Below, in pieces: positions 25,711 through 34,144 of a DNA stretch of 64,000 bases. This stretch comes from Pseudomonas fluorescens (GTDB lineage: Bacteria; Pseudomonadota; Gammaproteobacteria; Pseudomonadales; Pseudomonadaceae): assembly GCF_004683905.1 (NCBI RefSeq), contig NZ_CP038438.1, forward strand, positions 3,720,001 through 3,784,000. The letters run 5' to 3'. The notes below the pieces were generated by a model, which searched no databases, was not told the DNA's origin, and saw only the letters and a list, made by a program, of their open reading frames with translations. Numbering within the stretch: position 1 is the stretch's first letter; the number at the start of each line of letters is the position of its first letter. Both the position numbers and the translations under genes were made by a program.

Positions 25711-26192
25711 GCAACACCCTCACCCACCTCGACGATCAGGGCCGCGCCAACATGGTCGATGTCAGCGACAAAGCCGCGACTCGCCGCGAAGCGACGGCGC
25801 AAGCCTGGGTGCAGATGCGCCCGGAAACGCTGCAGATGATCCAGGCCAACGGTCACCCCAAGGGCGACGTTTTCGCCGTGGCGCGCATCGCCGGAATCCA
25901 GGCGGCCAAACGCACCCACGAACTGATCCCGCTATGCCATGCGCTGCTGCTCAGCTCGATTCACGTTGAACTCAAGGCCTGCGAACCGGACCGCGTGCAG
26001 ATCACCAGCACCTGCCGCCTCACCGGCCAGACCGGCGTCGAACTTGAAGCCCTGACCGCCGCCAGCGTCGCGGCGCTGACCATTTACGACATGTGCAAAG
26101 CGGTGGACCGGGCCATGGTCATCGGCGACATCCGCCTGCTGAGCAAACAGGGCGGACGCTCCGGGCATTTTCAATGGGAGAACGCGCAATGA
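25707..26192 (+). CDS. moaC: cyclic pyranopterin monophosphate synthase MoaC
   Basis: A 161-aa protein, the same length as E. coli MoaC. It contains GRANMVDVSDKAATRREA, GIQAAKRTHELIPLCHALLL, LEALTAASVAALTIYDMCKAVD and LLSKQGGRSG. It acts after MoaA to make cPMP. The start overlaps the fdhD stop as ATGA. Confidence 0.97.
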   Translation: MSNTLTHLDDQGRANMVDVSDKAATRREATAQAWVQMRPETLQMIQANGHPKGDVFAVARIAGIQAAKRTHELIPLCHALLLSSIHVELKACEPDRVQITSTCRLTGQTGVELEALTAASVAALTIYDMCKAVDRAMVIGDIRLLSKQGGRSGHFQWENAQ

Positions 26193-26440
26193 TCCTGATC
26201 AACTACTTCGCCAGCTACCGTGATCGCCTCAATCTGGGCGGGGAAAAAATCCCCCTGAGCGACGACCTGAACTGCATCGAGGACGTGCGGCAGATGCTCA
26301 TGGCCCGTGGTGAGGAATGGCGCGAAGTGCTTGGCGCCGGCAACCTGATGTGTGCGTTGAACCAAGAGCTGTGCCAACCGAGCGCGGCGATCGAAGACTT
26401 CGACGAGATCGCGTTTTTCCCACCGGTCACCGGGGGCTGA
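26189..26440 (+). CDS. moaD: molybdopterin synthase sulfur carrier subunit MoaD
   Basis: An 83-aa ubiquitin-fold protein ending FFPPVTGG. The terminal Gly-Gly is the site of thiocarboxylation. MILINYFASYRDRLNLGGEKI and EIAFFPPV are typical. The start overlaps moaC as ATGA. It pairs with MoaE, encoded 2 bp downstream. Confidence 0.96.
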   Translation: MILINYFASYRDRLNLGGEKIPLSDDLNCIEDVRQMLMARGEEWREVLGAGNLMCALNQELCQPSAAIEDFDEIAFFPPVTGG

Positions 26441-26442
26441 GC

Positions 26443-26904
26443 ATGACGGTTCGAGTCCAGTACAAAAGCTTCGACGTCGGCCAGTTGACCGCCGACCTGC
26501 ATGCGCGCAATCCACGGGTCGGCGCGGTGGTGAATTTCATCGGCTATGTGCGTGATCTGAACATTGGCCAGAGCGTGAACGAGCTGTTTCTCGAGCACTA
26601 TCCGGGCATGACCGAAAAAGCCCTCGAACAGATCGCCGACGAGGCGCGCGAGCGCTGGCCGCTGCTGGGTGTGGAGATTGTGCATCGGGTCGGCGCGCTG
26701 GCGGTCAGCGAGCCGATCGTGTTTGTTGGCGTCAGCAGCAAGCACCGGCACATGGCGTTCGAAGCCTGCGCGTTCATCATGGATGTGCTCAAGACCCGCG
26801 CGCCGTTCTGGAAGCGCGAGAGCACGGCGCAGGGTTCGCATTGGGTCGAGGCGCGGGAGAGTGATCAGAATGCGGCGCTGCGCTGGAGTCTGGCGCATGC
26901 CTGA
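26443..26904 (+). CDS. moaE: molybdopterin synthase catalytic subunit MoaE
   Basis: A 153-aa protein with GAVVNFIGYVRDLN, EHYPGMTEKAL, VHRVGALAVSEPIVFVGVSSKHR, AFEACAFIMDVLKTRAPFWKRE. The last block has the Lys residues of the active site. It converts cPMP to molybdopterin using MoaD thiocarboxylate. It ends the fdhD-moaCDE operon. Confidence 0.96.
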   Translation: MTVRVQYKSFDVGQLTADLHARNPRVGAVVNFIGYVRDLNIGQSVNELFLEHYPGMTEKALEQIADEARERWPLLGVEIVHRVGALAVSEPIVFVGVSSKHRHMAFEACAFIMDVLKTRAPFWKRESTAQGSHWVEARESDQNAALRWSLAHA

Positions 26905-26913
26905 AGATCAAGA

Positions 26914-27092
26914 GCCCCTCACCCTAGCCCTCTCCCCGAGGGAGAGGGGACTGATTGGGGAATATTGAAGAAATTCACCGAATTGAAAGATTGGCTCTGA
27001 ATCCATAATCGACTCGATCTCTCAGGTCGATGGATGACGCCAGACACCTCGGTCGGCCCCCTCTCCCTCTGGGAGAGGGCTGGGGTGAGGGT
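26914..27092. repeat. MITE-like element with CCCTCACCC termini, copy 1
   Basis: About 180 bp bounded by ccctcaccctagccctctcc and its inverted copy, each end carrying its own small CCCTCTCCC/GGGAGAGGG hairpin. The interior core at 26999-27029 matches, in reverse orientation, 47465-47495 in a second copy with 28 of 31 positions the same. It is not related to REP. Confidence 0.75.
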
Positions 27093-27144
27093 TGAAAGTC
27101 TGATTAGATAGCCACTCCGCCAGGATTAAACTCCGGAGTTTCGT

Positions 27145-28488
27145 TTGAGCACAGCGCCCAACAACCTGCCCCGCCCCGCTCCCGTCACCCTGCGCCAGGC
27201 CTGGCGCTTCTGGCTCAAGCTCGGCTGCATCGGTTTCGGCGGCCCGGCCGGGCAGATCGCGATCATGCATCAGGAACTGGTCGAGCGCAGGCGCTGGATC
27301 TCCGAGCGGCGCTTTCTGCATGCACTCAACTACTGCATGTTGCTGCCCGGCCCCGAAGCCCAGCAACTGGCGACCTATATTGGCTGGCTGTTGCATCGCA
27401 CCTGGGGCGGGGTGATCGCCGGGGCGCTGTTCGTGCTGCCGTCGTTGTTCATCCTGATTGCGCTGTCGTGGCTGTACATCGCGTTCGGTGATGTGCCGGT
27501 GGTGGCCGGGATCTTCTACGGAATCAAACCGGCGGTGACCGCGATCGTCTTGCACGCCGCGCACCGTATCGGCTCGCGGGCGCTGAAAAACAGTTGGCTG
27601 TGGGCGATCGCCGGGGCGTCATTCGTGGCGATCTTTGCCTTCAATCTGCCGTTCCCGCTGATCGTCCTCGGTGCAGCGTTGCTCGGCTATTTTGGCGGAC
27701 GCCTGGCGCCACAGCGCTTCAACAATGGCGGGCAGCGCAGCAGTGCCGAATCCTTCGGCCCGGCGCTGATCGATGACGACACGCCGACACCTGAGCATGC
27801 GCGATTCAGCCTGCCGAAACTGTGGCGTCTGCTGCTGGTTGGCGCAGCGCTGTGGTGTTTACCGATGGGCCTGCTGACCGCGCTGTTCGGCTGGGATGGC
27901 ACCTTCACGCAAATGGGCTGGTTCTTCACCAAGGCCGCGTTGCTGACGTTTGGTGGCGCTTACGCGGTGTTGCCCTACGTCTATCAGGGCGCGGTCGGGC
28001 ACTACGGCTGGCTGACGCCGACGCAGATGATCGACGGCCTCGCCCTCGGCGAAACCACGCCCGGGCCGTTGATCATGGTGGTGGCGTTTGTCGGTTTCAT
28101 CGGCGGTTACGTGCAACCGGCGTTCGGCGCGGAACATGCGTTCGCCGCGGGCGCACTGGCGGCGACGCTGGTGACCTGGTTCACCTTCCTGCCCTCGTTC
28201 CTGTTCATCCTCGCTGGCGGGCCGTTGGTGGAATCAACGCACAACGAACTGAAGTTCACCGCACCGCTGACCGCGATCACTGCGGCAGTGGTCGGAGTGA
28301 TTCTGAACCTGGCGTGTTTCTTCGCCTATCACGTGTTCTGGCCCAACGGATTTGCCGGGCACGCGGATCTGTTTTCGATCGGGCTGGCGCTGCTGGCGGC
28401 GTTGGCGCTGTTCATTTTCAAACGCGGGGTGATCGAAGTGTTGATCGTTTGCGCCCTTGCCGGGCTGGGCTTTCATCTGATGCGCTGA
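27145..28488 (+). CDS. chrA: chromate transporter ChrA family (CHR, two-domain)
   Basis: A 447-aa membrane protein made of two homologous CHR halves: WLKLGCIGFGGPAGQIAIMHQELVERRRWISE...NYCMLLPGPEAQQLATYIGW in the first, and FFTKAALLTFGGAYAVLPYVYQGAVGHYGWL...GLALGETTPGPLIMVVAFVGFIGG in the second. Family members export chromate. The start is TTG at 27145 with CCGGAG 6 nt upstream; no ATG fits the N-terminus. It stands alone after the MITE-like element. Confidence 0.92.
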   Translation: MSTAPNNLPRPAPVTLRQAWRFWLKLGCIGFGGPAGQIAIMHQELVERRRWISERRFLHALNYCMLLPGPEAQQLATYIGWLLHRTWGGVIAGALFVLPSLFILIALSWLYIAFGDVPVVAGIFYGIKPAVTAIVLHAAHRIGSRALKNSWLWAIAGASFVAIFAFNLPFPLIVLGAALLGYFGGRLAPQRFNNGGQRSSAESFGPALIDDDTPTPEHARFSLPKLWRLLLVGAALWCLPMGLLTALFGWDGTFTQMGWFFTKAALLTFGGAYAVLPYVYQGAVGHYGWLTPTQMIDGLALGETTPGPLIMVVAFVGFIGGYVQPAFGAEHAFAAGALAATLVTWFTFLPSFLFILAGGPLVESTHNELKFTAPLTAITAAVVGVILNLACFFAYHVFWPNGFAGHADLFSIGLALLAALALFIFKRGVIEVLIVCALAGLGFHLMR

Positions 28489-28604
28489 ATCCTGGCCTGC
28501 GAATCTCCCGTTTACACGCCCGCGAATTCCCCCTTACTATCCGGGCACACCGGTCGGCGGGCCTGCCCCGCCACCGACGTTTTCCGCCAACGGAAACACG
28601 CGTT

Positions 28605-28682
28605 ATGAGCACGTCACCACAACAACCAGAAAGGTTGAACGTCTCCGCTGTGTGCGCCCTCTGTCACAGGGGCCGCGCATGA
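28605..28682 (+). CDS. possible 25-aa leader peptide
   Basis: ATG AGC ACG ... TGA encodes a 25-residue peptide containing VCALCHRG. It begins just after a 6-bp hairpin (TTTCCG/CGGAAA). Its TGA overlaps the ATG of the next short frame (ATGA). The ribosome site is poor. The 465-bp gap between chrA and the next gene holds no larger frame in this orientation. Coding status is uncertain. Confidence 0.3.
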   Translation: MSTSPQQPERLNVSAVCALCHRGRA

Positions 28683-28762
28683 ATCGCATCGTCAATCTCC
28701 CCATGGCCCTGCGCCGTTCCAAGCTGCGTCACTCCGCACGCCCGCCGGATATCGCCTGCTGA
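28679..28762 (+). CDS. possible 27-aa peptide, coupled to preceding short frame
   Basis: This short frame starts MNRIVNLPMALRRSKLRHSA, 27 residues and strongly basic. It starts within the ATGA overlap at the end of the 25-aa frame. CAGGGG lies 8-12 nt upstream of the ATG. No family is recognised. Confidence 0.35.
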   Translation: MNRIVNLPMALRRSKLRHSARPPDIAC

Positions 28763-28800
28763 CTCTCTCAGTCAACAAAAACGATGGATGCATGACTGTA

Positions 28801-28842
28801 GTGAGGGGATTTATCCCCGATGGACTGCGCAGCAGTCCTCAC
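28801..28842. repeat. single REP-like palindrome (GGGGATTTATCCCC class)
   Basis: A shortened copy of the class seen at 2826: gtgaggggatttatccccga with the end cctcac closing the stem. The remaining 110 bp before the glutamine-synthetase-like gene show nothing recognisable. Confidence 0.6.
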
Positions 28843-28953
28843 AGGTTCTGTGTCACGCCTGACTGATCTCCATTTGATATCCCTGCCGGGACGCTCTTAA
28901 CGCGTCCGGCCCGATCCTGCGCGCCCATGCGGCGCCATCGTGAGTGATTGACC

Positions 28954-30318
28954 ATGAAATTCGCAGCCATCGAAGACGCACGCCTGTTCCTGGAACAGAA
29001 CCCCGATATCGACATGATCGAGCTGTTCATCCTCGACGCCAACGGCGTGCCACGGGGAAAGCTGTTGCACCGCGAGGAACTGCTCGCCGTATACGAAAGC
29101 GGTCGCCCGCTGCCCAGCACCATTCTCGGCCTGACCGTGCAGGGCGAAGACGTGGAAAACTCCGGGCTGGTGTGGGACGTCGGCGACATCGACTGCCGCG
29201 CCTACCCGCTCGAAGGCAGTCTGGTGCGCCTGCCGTGGCGGCAGATTCCGACCGCAGCGGTGCAGGTCAGCATGCACCCGAGCGAGGGAATGCCGGCGAG
29301 CATCGCCGACCCGCGGCATCTGCTGATCAAGGTGATCGACGGCCTCAAGGCCGAGGGTTTTCACCCGGTGATGGCCTGCGAGCTGGAGTTTTATCTGCTC
29401 GACGCCAAACGCGATCACAACGGTCGCCCGCAACCGGCGCTGGACGCCGACGGTGGCCGACCGCGACACACCCAGGTCTACGGTTTGCGTGAACTGGAGC
29501 AGATCGAACCGTTCCTCGCCGACCTCTACGGCGCCTGCAAACTGCACGGCATTCCGGCGCGCACGGCGATCTCGGAATACGCCCCGGGCCAGGTGGAAAT
29601 CACCCTCGAACACGGCGACGCGTTGCTCGCGATGGATCAGGCGGTGCGCTACAAACGTCTGGTCAAAGCGGTGGCGCACAAGCACGGCATGCAAGCGACG
29701 TTCATGGCCAAGCCGTTCGATGATCTGGCTGGCACCGGGATGCACATGCACGTCAGCCTCGCCGATGCCGAAGGGCGCAATCTATTTGCTTCCGAAGACC
29801 CGGCCGGTACGCCGCTGCTGCGCACCGCGATTGGCGGCATGCTCGCCTCGCTGCTCGATTCGCTGCTGCTGTTCTGCCCCAACGCCAACTCCTACCGCCG
29901 CTTCCAGGCCAACAGCTATGCGCCTTTGGCGCCGACCTGGGGCGTCGACAACCGCACCGTCAGCCTGCGCGTACCGGGCGGCCCGGCCAACACCCGGCAC
30001 ATCGAACACCGCATCTGCGGCGCCGACGCCAACCCGTATCTGGCGGCGGCAGCGATCCTTGCCGGGATCCATCGTGGCATCCGCGAGGATCTGGATCCGG
30101 GCGCACCGGTCGAGGGCAACGGCTATGCACAAGCCAAGGAATTGCTGCCGACCGACTGGCTGACGTCGCTGCAGGCGCTGGAAAATTCGGTGTGGGCACG
30201 GGATGCCCTGGGCCAGGAATTTCTCGGGGTGTATCTGGCGGTGAAGCGTGCCGAGTACCGGCAGTTCATGGCCGAGGTAGGTGAACAGGATTGGCGCTGG
30301 TATCTGACCGAAGCCTGA
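28954..30318 (+). CDS. glutamine synthetase family protein, gamma-glutamylpolyamine synthetase-like
   Basis: A 454-aa type I GS-fold ligase: FILDANGVPRGKLL, MACELEFYLLD (metal-binding Glu), GTGMHMHVSLAD, NANSYRRFQANSYAPLAPTWGVDNRTVSLRVPGG and HRICGADANPYLAAAAILAG. It resembles PuuA rather than housekeeping GlnA: it is shorter and lacks the adenylylation loop region. Together with the FAD oxidase that follows, it suggests gamma-glutamylation then oxidation of an amine. A second, related pair lies at 44.5-49 kb. The ATG at 28954 was preferred over a TTG two codons upstream. Confidence 0.87.
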   Translation: MKFAAIEDARLFLEQNPDIDMIELFILDANGVPRGKLLHREELLAVYESGRPLPSTILGLTVQGEDVENSGLVWDVGDIDCRAYPLEGSLVRLPWRQIPTAAVQVSMHPSEGMPASIADPRHLLIKVIDGLKAEGFHPVMACELEFYLLDAKRDHNGRPQPALDADGGRPRHTQVYGLRELEQIEPFLADLYGACKLHGIPARTAISEYAPGQVEITLEHGDALLAMDQAVRYKRLVKAVAHKHGMQATFMAKPFDDLAGTGMHMHVSLADAEGRNLFASEDPAGTPLLRTAIGGMLASLLDSLLLFCPNANSYRRFQANSYAPLAPTWGVDNRTVSLRVPGGPANTRHIEHRICGADANPYLAAAAILAGIHRGIREDLDPGAPVEGNGYAQAKELLPTDWLTSLQALENSVWARDALGQEFLGVYLAVKRAEYRQFMAEVGEQDWRWYLTEA

Positions 30319-30338
30319 AGCCTCACACCATCCCCCCT

Positions 30339-30425
30339 GTGGGAGCGGGCTTGCTCGCGAAGGCGTCGGCACAGTCAATATTTCAGTGACTGACCCACCG
30401 CATTCGCGAGCAAGCCCGCTCCCAC
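30339..30425. repeat. REPIN inside the GS-like/oxidase operon
   Basis: Two canonical GTGGGAGCGGGCTTGCTCGC arms, inverted, about 40 bp apart, located between two genes on the same strand. It may form a hairpin in the shared transcript. Confidence 0.88.
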
Positions 30426-30468
30426 AGGGGATTGCACCCTGACTCCCGAATTTTGTGTGGACACCGAC

Positions 30469-31752
30469 ATGAGCCAACGCTGCAATTCCTACTACACCGC
30501 CACCCTCAACCAGGACACCGACTACCCGACCCTGCAGGGCCGGCACCAGGTTGATGTGGTGATCATCGGCGGCGGTTTCACTGGCGTTGCCACCGCCGTC
30601 GAACTCGCCGAAAAAGGCCTGAAAGTCGCCATCGTCGAAAGCCACAAGATCGGCTGGGGCGCCACCGGACGCAATGGCGGACAAGTCACCGGCAGCCTCT
30701 CCGGCGACGGTGCAATGCGCAAACAGATGCGCCCGAAACTCGGTGATGAAGTCGACGATTTCATCTGGCACCTGCGCTGGCGCGGTCATCAAATCATCCG
30801 GCAGCGGGTCGAGAAGTACGGCATCCAGTGCGACCTCAAACACGGCCATCTGCACGCCGCCTACAAGCCAAGTCACATGGACGGTTTGCGCCAGGATTAC
30901 GACGAAGCCGTGCGCCGCGGCCTGGGTGATGAAGTCAGTCTGCTCGACCGCAGCCAAGTGCGCGACCTGCTGCAAAGCGACCTCTACCACGGCGCAATCA
31001 AGAACACCCGCAATATGCACCTGCACCCGCTCAACCTGTGCATCGGCGAAGCGCGGGCGGCGGAAAGTCTTGGTGCCTTGATCTTCGAGAACAGTGAGGT
31101 GCTGGAGATCATTCACGGCAAGACGCCAGGGGTGCGCACCGCCCACGGCCAGATCGACGCCAATCAGGTGATGCTCGCCGGCGACGTTTATCACAAGCTC
31201 GAACCGGGCCAGCTCAAGGGCAAGATTTTCCCGGCCATGGGCGGCATCGTCACCACCGCGCCGCTGGGCGATCTGGCGCGGCAGATCAACCCCGAAGACC
31301 TCGCGGTGTACGACTGCCGTTTCGTCCTCGACTACTACCGCCTCACGGCCGACGGGCGCCTGCTGTTCGGCGGCGGCGCCAACTACAGCGGCAAGGATTC
31401 ACGGGACATCGCCGCCGAACTGCGCCCGTGCATCGAGCAGACCTTCCCGGCGCTCAAAGGGGTGCAGATCGACTACCAGTGGAGCTGCGCGATGGGCATC
31501 GTGATCAACCGCATCCCGCAACTGGGCAAGCTCTCGGACAACGTCTGGTATTGCCAGGGTTATTCCGGACACGGCATCGCCACCACCCACATCATGGGCG
31601 AAATCATGAGCCGCGCGATCACCGGGCAGATGGAACAGTTCGACACCTTTGCGCAGTGCCAGCATATTCGGGTGCCGATGGGGGATTTGCTGGGCAATCC
31701 GCTGCTGGCGGCGGGGATGTGGTATTACCAGATGCTTGAAAAGTTGCGTTGA
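30469..31752 (+). CDS. FAD-dependent amine oxidoreductase (PuuB-like)
   Basis: A 427-aa DAO-family flavoprotein with VDVVIIGGGFTGVATAVELAEKGLKVAIVE (Rossmann) and GWGATGRNGGQVTG, the gamma-glutamylputrescine oxidase hallmark. LDYYRLTADGRLLFGGGANYSGKD and GYSGHGIATTHIMGEI lie in the C-terminal half. The start at 30469 (MSQRCNSYYTATLNQDTDYPTLQG) aligns with the N-terminus of the other copy at 44522-45805. The substrate is probably a gamma-glutamyl amine, to judge from the GS-like neighbour. Confidence 0.88.
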   Translation: MSQRCNSYYTATLNQDTDYPTLQGRHQVDVVIIGGGFTGVATAVELAEKGLKVAIVESHKIGWGATGRNGGQVTGSLSGDGAMRKQMRPKLGDEVDDFIWHLRWRGHQIIRQRVEKYGIQCDLKHGHLHAAYKPSHMDGLRQDYDEAVRRGLGDEVSLLDRSQVRDLLQSDLYHGAIKNTRNMHLHPLNLCIGEARAAESLGALIFENSEVLEIIHGKTPGVRTAHGQIDANQVMLAGDVYHKLEPGQLKGKIFPAMGGIVTTAPLGDLARQINPEDLAVYDCRFVLDYYRLTADGRLLFGGGANYSGKDSRDIAAELRPCIEQTFPALKGVQIDYQWSCAMGIVINRIPQLGKLSDNVWYCQGYSGHGIATTHIMGEIMSRAITGQMEQFDTFAQCQHIRVPMGDLLGNPLLAAGMWYYQMLEKLR

Positions 31753-31768
31753 CCGCACCGGCCCCATC

Positions 31769-32104
31769 GCGAGCAGGCTCACTCCTACAAGGGAAACGCG
31801 TTCCAAATGTGAGAGCGAGGCTGCTCGCGAAGAGGCCAGCAGCCTCACTACAAATCTCACTCCGGCAACTGCTCCACCATTGAAATGCATTCCAAATGTG
31901 GGAGCGGGCTTGCTCGCGAAGGCGCCAGCAGCCTCACTACAAATCTCAATCAGGCAACTGCCCCCCCATTGAAATGCATTCCAAATGTGGGAGCGGGCTT
32001 GCTCGCGAAGGCTCCAGCCGCCTCACTATACAAATCTCAGTCCGGCAACTGCCCCCCCCCCATTGAAATGCATTCCAAATGTGGGAGCGGGCTTGCTCGC
32101 GAAG
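31769..32104. repeat. tandem array of single REP arms with a duplicated gene tail
   Basis: After a lone gcgagcaggctcactcctac arm, four direct copies of a ~90-bp unit follow, with REP arms at about 31809, 31898, 31988 and 32081. Each holds one REP arm, then gccagcagcctcactacaaatc, then tcaatcaggcaactgc or variants, then attgaaatgcattccaaat. The tcaatcaggcaactgc part equals the stop and last codons of the DeoR gene. C-runs of 7 and 9 vary between copies. Confidence 0.85.
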
Positions 32105-32128
32105 GCGCCAGCAGCCTCACTACAAATC

Positions 32129-32914
32129 TCAATCAGGCAACTGCTCCACCACAATCCCCAACCGCCGATAATCCTCGACACTCCCCGACGCCAGGTGCCG
32201 CTCGGTTATCAGCGTATGCAGGCGCGTACACGCGGCCACCACAAACGGCTCCACCGCGCCGAGCTTGTCCGCCGTGGTCACCGCAATCACCCGCGCTGCG
32301 CTGTCGAGCAGCGCCTGTTTCACCGGCACTTCATCGAAATGCAGCGAGGTGACGCCCACCTCCGGGTGAATCGCACAGACGCCGGTAAACGCCAGATCCG
32401 CCTTGATCCCGGCCAGCATGCGCACCGCCTCGTGCCCGCTGGCCGACATCGTGCGCGGGTTCAGTTGTCCCCCGGCCAGAATCACTTTCACCCCCTTGTA
32501 TTCCGACAAGGCAATCGCTGTCATCGGCGCGGCGGTCACCGCAGTGATCTGGATATCCGGGCGCAACGAGCGCGCCACCTGCAACGCGGTCGAACCGGAA
32601 TCGAACAGCACAATCTGCCCGTCCTCGACCTTTTGCGCTGCCAACTGCGCCAGCCGCACTTTCACCTCATCGCTCTCCTCCAGACGGGTGAAGTAATCCT
32701 TGCCGCTGTCCTTGGGCCTCGGCAACGCCCCGCCATGCACGCGCTGCACCAGTCCGGCGTGGTCCAGTTCGGCCAAGTCGCGGCGGATGGTGTCTTCAGA
32801 CACAGCGAAGTGCTGGCTCAACTCGGAGGCCATGACCTTGCCGTCGCGTTCGAGGATCAGGAGGATTTTCTGCCGGCGCAGGGATGGCAGTTCGGTGACC
32901 GAATGATCGTGCAT
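32129..32914 (-). CDS. DeoR-family transcriptional regulator (GlpR-like)
   Basis: A 261-aa protein with the DeoR HTH (RRQKILLILERDGKVMASELSQHFAVSEDTIRRDLAELD), HGGALP, and a C-terminal sugar-phosphate-binding domain with DSGSTALQVARSL and GGQLNPRTMSASG. DeoR regulators usually repress sugar or polyol genes in response to phosphorylated sugars. No such operon is adjacent, so the target is unknown. Its last codons are repeated in the downstream REP array. Confidence 0.9.
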   Translation of the reverse strand: MHDHSVTELPSLRRQKILLILERDGKVMASELSQHFAVSEDTIRRDLAELDHAGLVQRVHGGALPRPKDSGKDYFTRLEESDEVKVRLAQLAAQKVEDGQIVLFDSGSTALQVARSLRPDIQITAVTAAPMTAIALSEYKGVKVILAGGQLNPRTMSASGHEAVRMLAGIKADLAFTGVCAIHPEVGVTSLHFDEVPVKQALLDSAARVIAVTTADKLGAVEPFVVAACTRLHTLITERHLASGSVEDYRRLGIVVEQLPD

Positions 32915-33093
32915 GGTTTTGCCTGTTTATGCTTGTAGTTGCAGGTTTTGCCGAGACTAGCGAAAGCTTTGGGCAAACACAAATCGGCGGGTATCAATTG
33001 TTTCGATCATTGGAATCAACATGCCGAATTTTTTCTTTGCATTCAGCCTGTTCAGAATGGCCTCACTTTAAAAAGGCTCAGGATGAACAGCTG

Positions 33094-33162
33094 ATGAATC
33101 TCAATTTTGCGTTTGCGTGCATGATCGTGGTGTCTTTTGCGATTGCGCTGGGCCACGCCTGA
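33094..33162 (+). CDS. possible 22-aa single-helix membrane peptide
   Basis: ATG at 33094 opens a 22-codon frame: MNLNFAFACMIVVSFAIALG plus HA, almost entirely hydrophobic. CAGGATGAACAGCTG upstream gives an AGGA ribosome site. The stop is 5 bp from the end of the convergent LysR gene. The AT-rich 250-bp gap upstream could hold its promoter. No family is recognised. Confidence 0.4.
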   Translation: MNLNFAFACMIVVSFAIALGHA

Positions 33163-33166
33163 TCCG

Positions 33167-34060
33167 TCACACCGACGCCGCCAGATGCTCACGCAACCAT
33201 TTGTGTGCCGGATCGCGATGCGCGCGCTCGCCCCAGAACATCGCCATTTCGTAGCCCGGCACCGGCAACGGCGCATCGACTACCTGCAACGCCGGGTTGT
33301 CGCGAACCAAGCGTGACGGCAGCATCGCCACCAGATCGGTACTCGCCAGCACCGACATCACCATCAGAAAATGCGGCACCGACAGCACCACTTTGCGCGC
33401 CAGGCCGACCTCGGCCAGCGCCTTGTCGGTCACCCCGAAAAAGCCCCCGCCCTCGCGCGACACCATCACGTGTTCCAGCGCACAGAACTGTTCGCGAGTC
33501 GGCTTACGCTTCAACCCCGGATGCCCGACACGCCCGGCCAACACGTAATGCTCGGTGAACAGCACCCGTTGATGCAGATCCAGCGGCGCCTCTTCGGTGA
33601 TGTGCAGCGCCAGGTCAAACACGCCCTGCTCCGCTTGCCTGGCCAACTGCGCCGGCATCAGATCGAGCACTGCCAACCGCGTGCCCGGAGCCTGAAGGCG
33701 CAAACCGCTGAGCGCTGGCAGCACCACTGTCGATTCGCCGTAATCCGTCGCCGCGACTTTCCAGACATGCCTGGCCTGCGCCGGATCGAACGCGCTGGCC
33801 GGCGCCACCGCGCGCTCCAGTGCTTCCAGCGCCTCGCGCAACGGCTCGCGCAATTCATCGGCCCGCGCCGTCGGCCGCATGCCCCGTGGCCCGGGCAGCA
33901 ACAGCGGATCGCCGAAGATTTCGCGCAGCTTGGCCAGATGCACGCTCACCGACGGCTGCGACAGGCTCAAGCGCTCTGCGGCGCGGGTTACGTTGTGTTC
34001 TGCCAACAACACGTCTAGGGTCAACAGCAAGTTGATATCCAGACGTCGTAAATTATTCAT
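33167..34060 (-). CDS. LysR-type regulator
   Basis: A 297-aa protein starting MNNLRRLDINLLLTLDVLLAEHNVTRAAERLSLSQPSVSVHLAKLREIFGDPLL, the NodD/LinR-like subgroup with two-part HTH, and a C-terminal effector domain. The frame extends 8 codons upstream, but the start at 34060 matches the family and has AGGT nearby. It is divergent from the flavodoxin-fold oxidoreductase at 34145 with an 84-bp gap, so that gene is its likely target. Confidence 0.88.
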   Translation of the reverse strand: MNNLRRLDINLLLTLDVLLAEHNVTRAAERLSLSQPSVSVHLAKLREIFGDPLLLPGPRGMRPTARADELREPLREALEALERAVAPASAFDPAQARHVWKVAATDYGESTVVLPALSGLRLQAPGTRLAVLDLMPAQLARQAEQGVFDLALHITEEAPLDLHQRVLFTEHYVLAGRVGHPGLKRKPTREQFCALEHVMVSREGGGFFGVTDKALAEVGLARKVVLSVPHFLMVMSVLASTDLVAMLPSRLVRDNPALQVVDAPLPVPGYEMAMFWGERAHRDPAHKWLREHLAASV

Positions 34061-34144
34061 GGCTATACCTGACATATCAGACATTCATTTCCAATATACC
34101 GATCAAGGATTGATCCTGCCTGCATTCAACCAAGGAGTTGCAAC

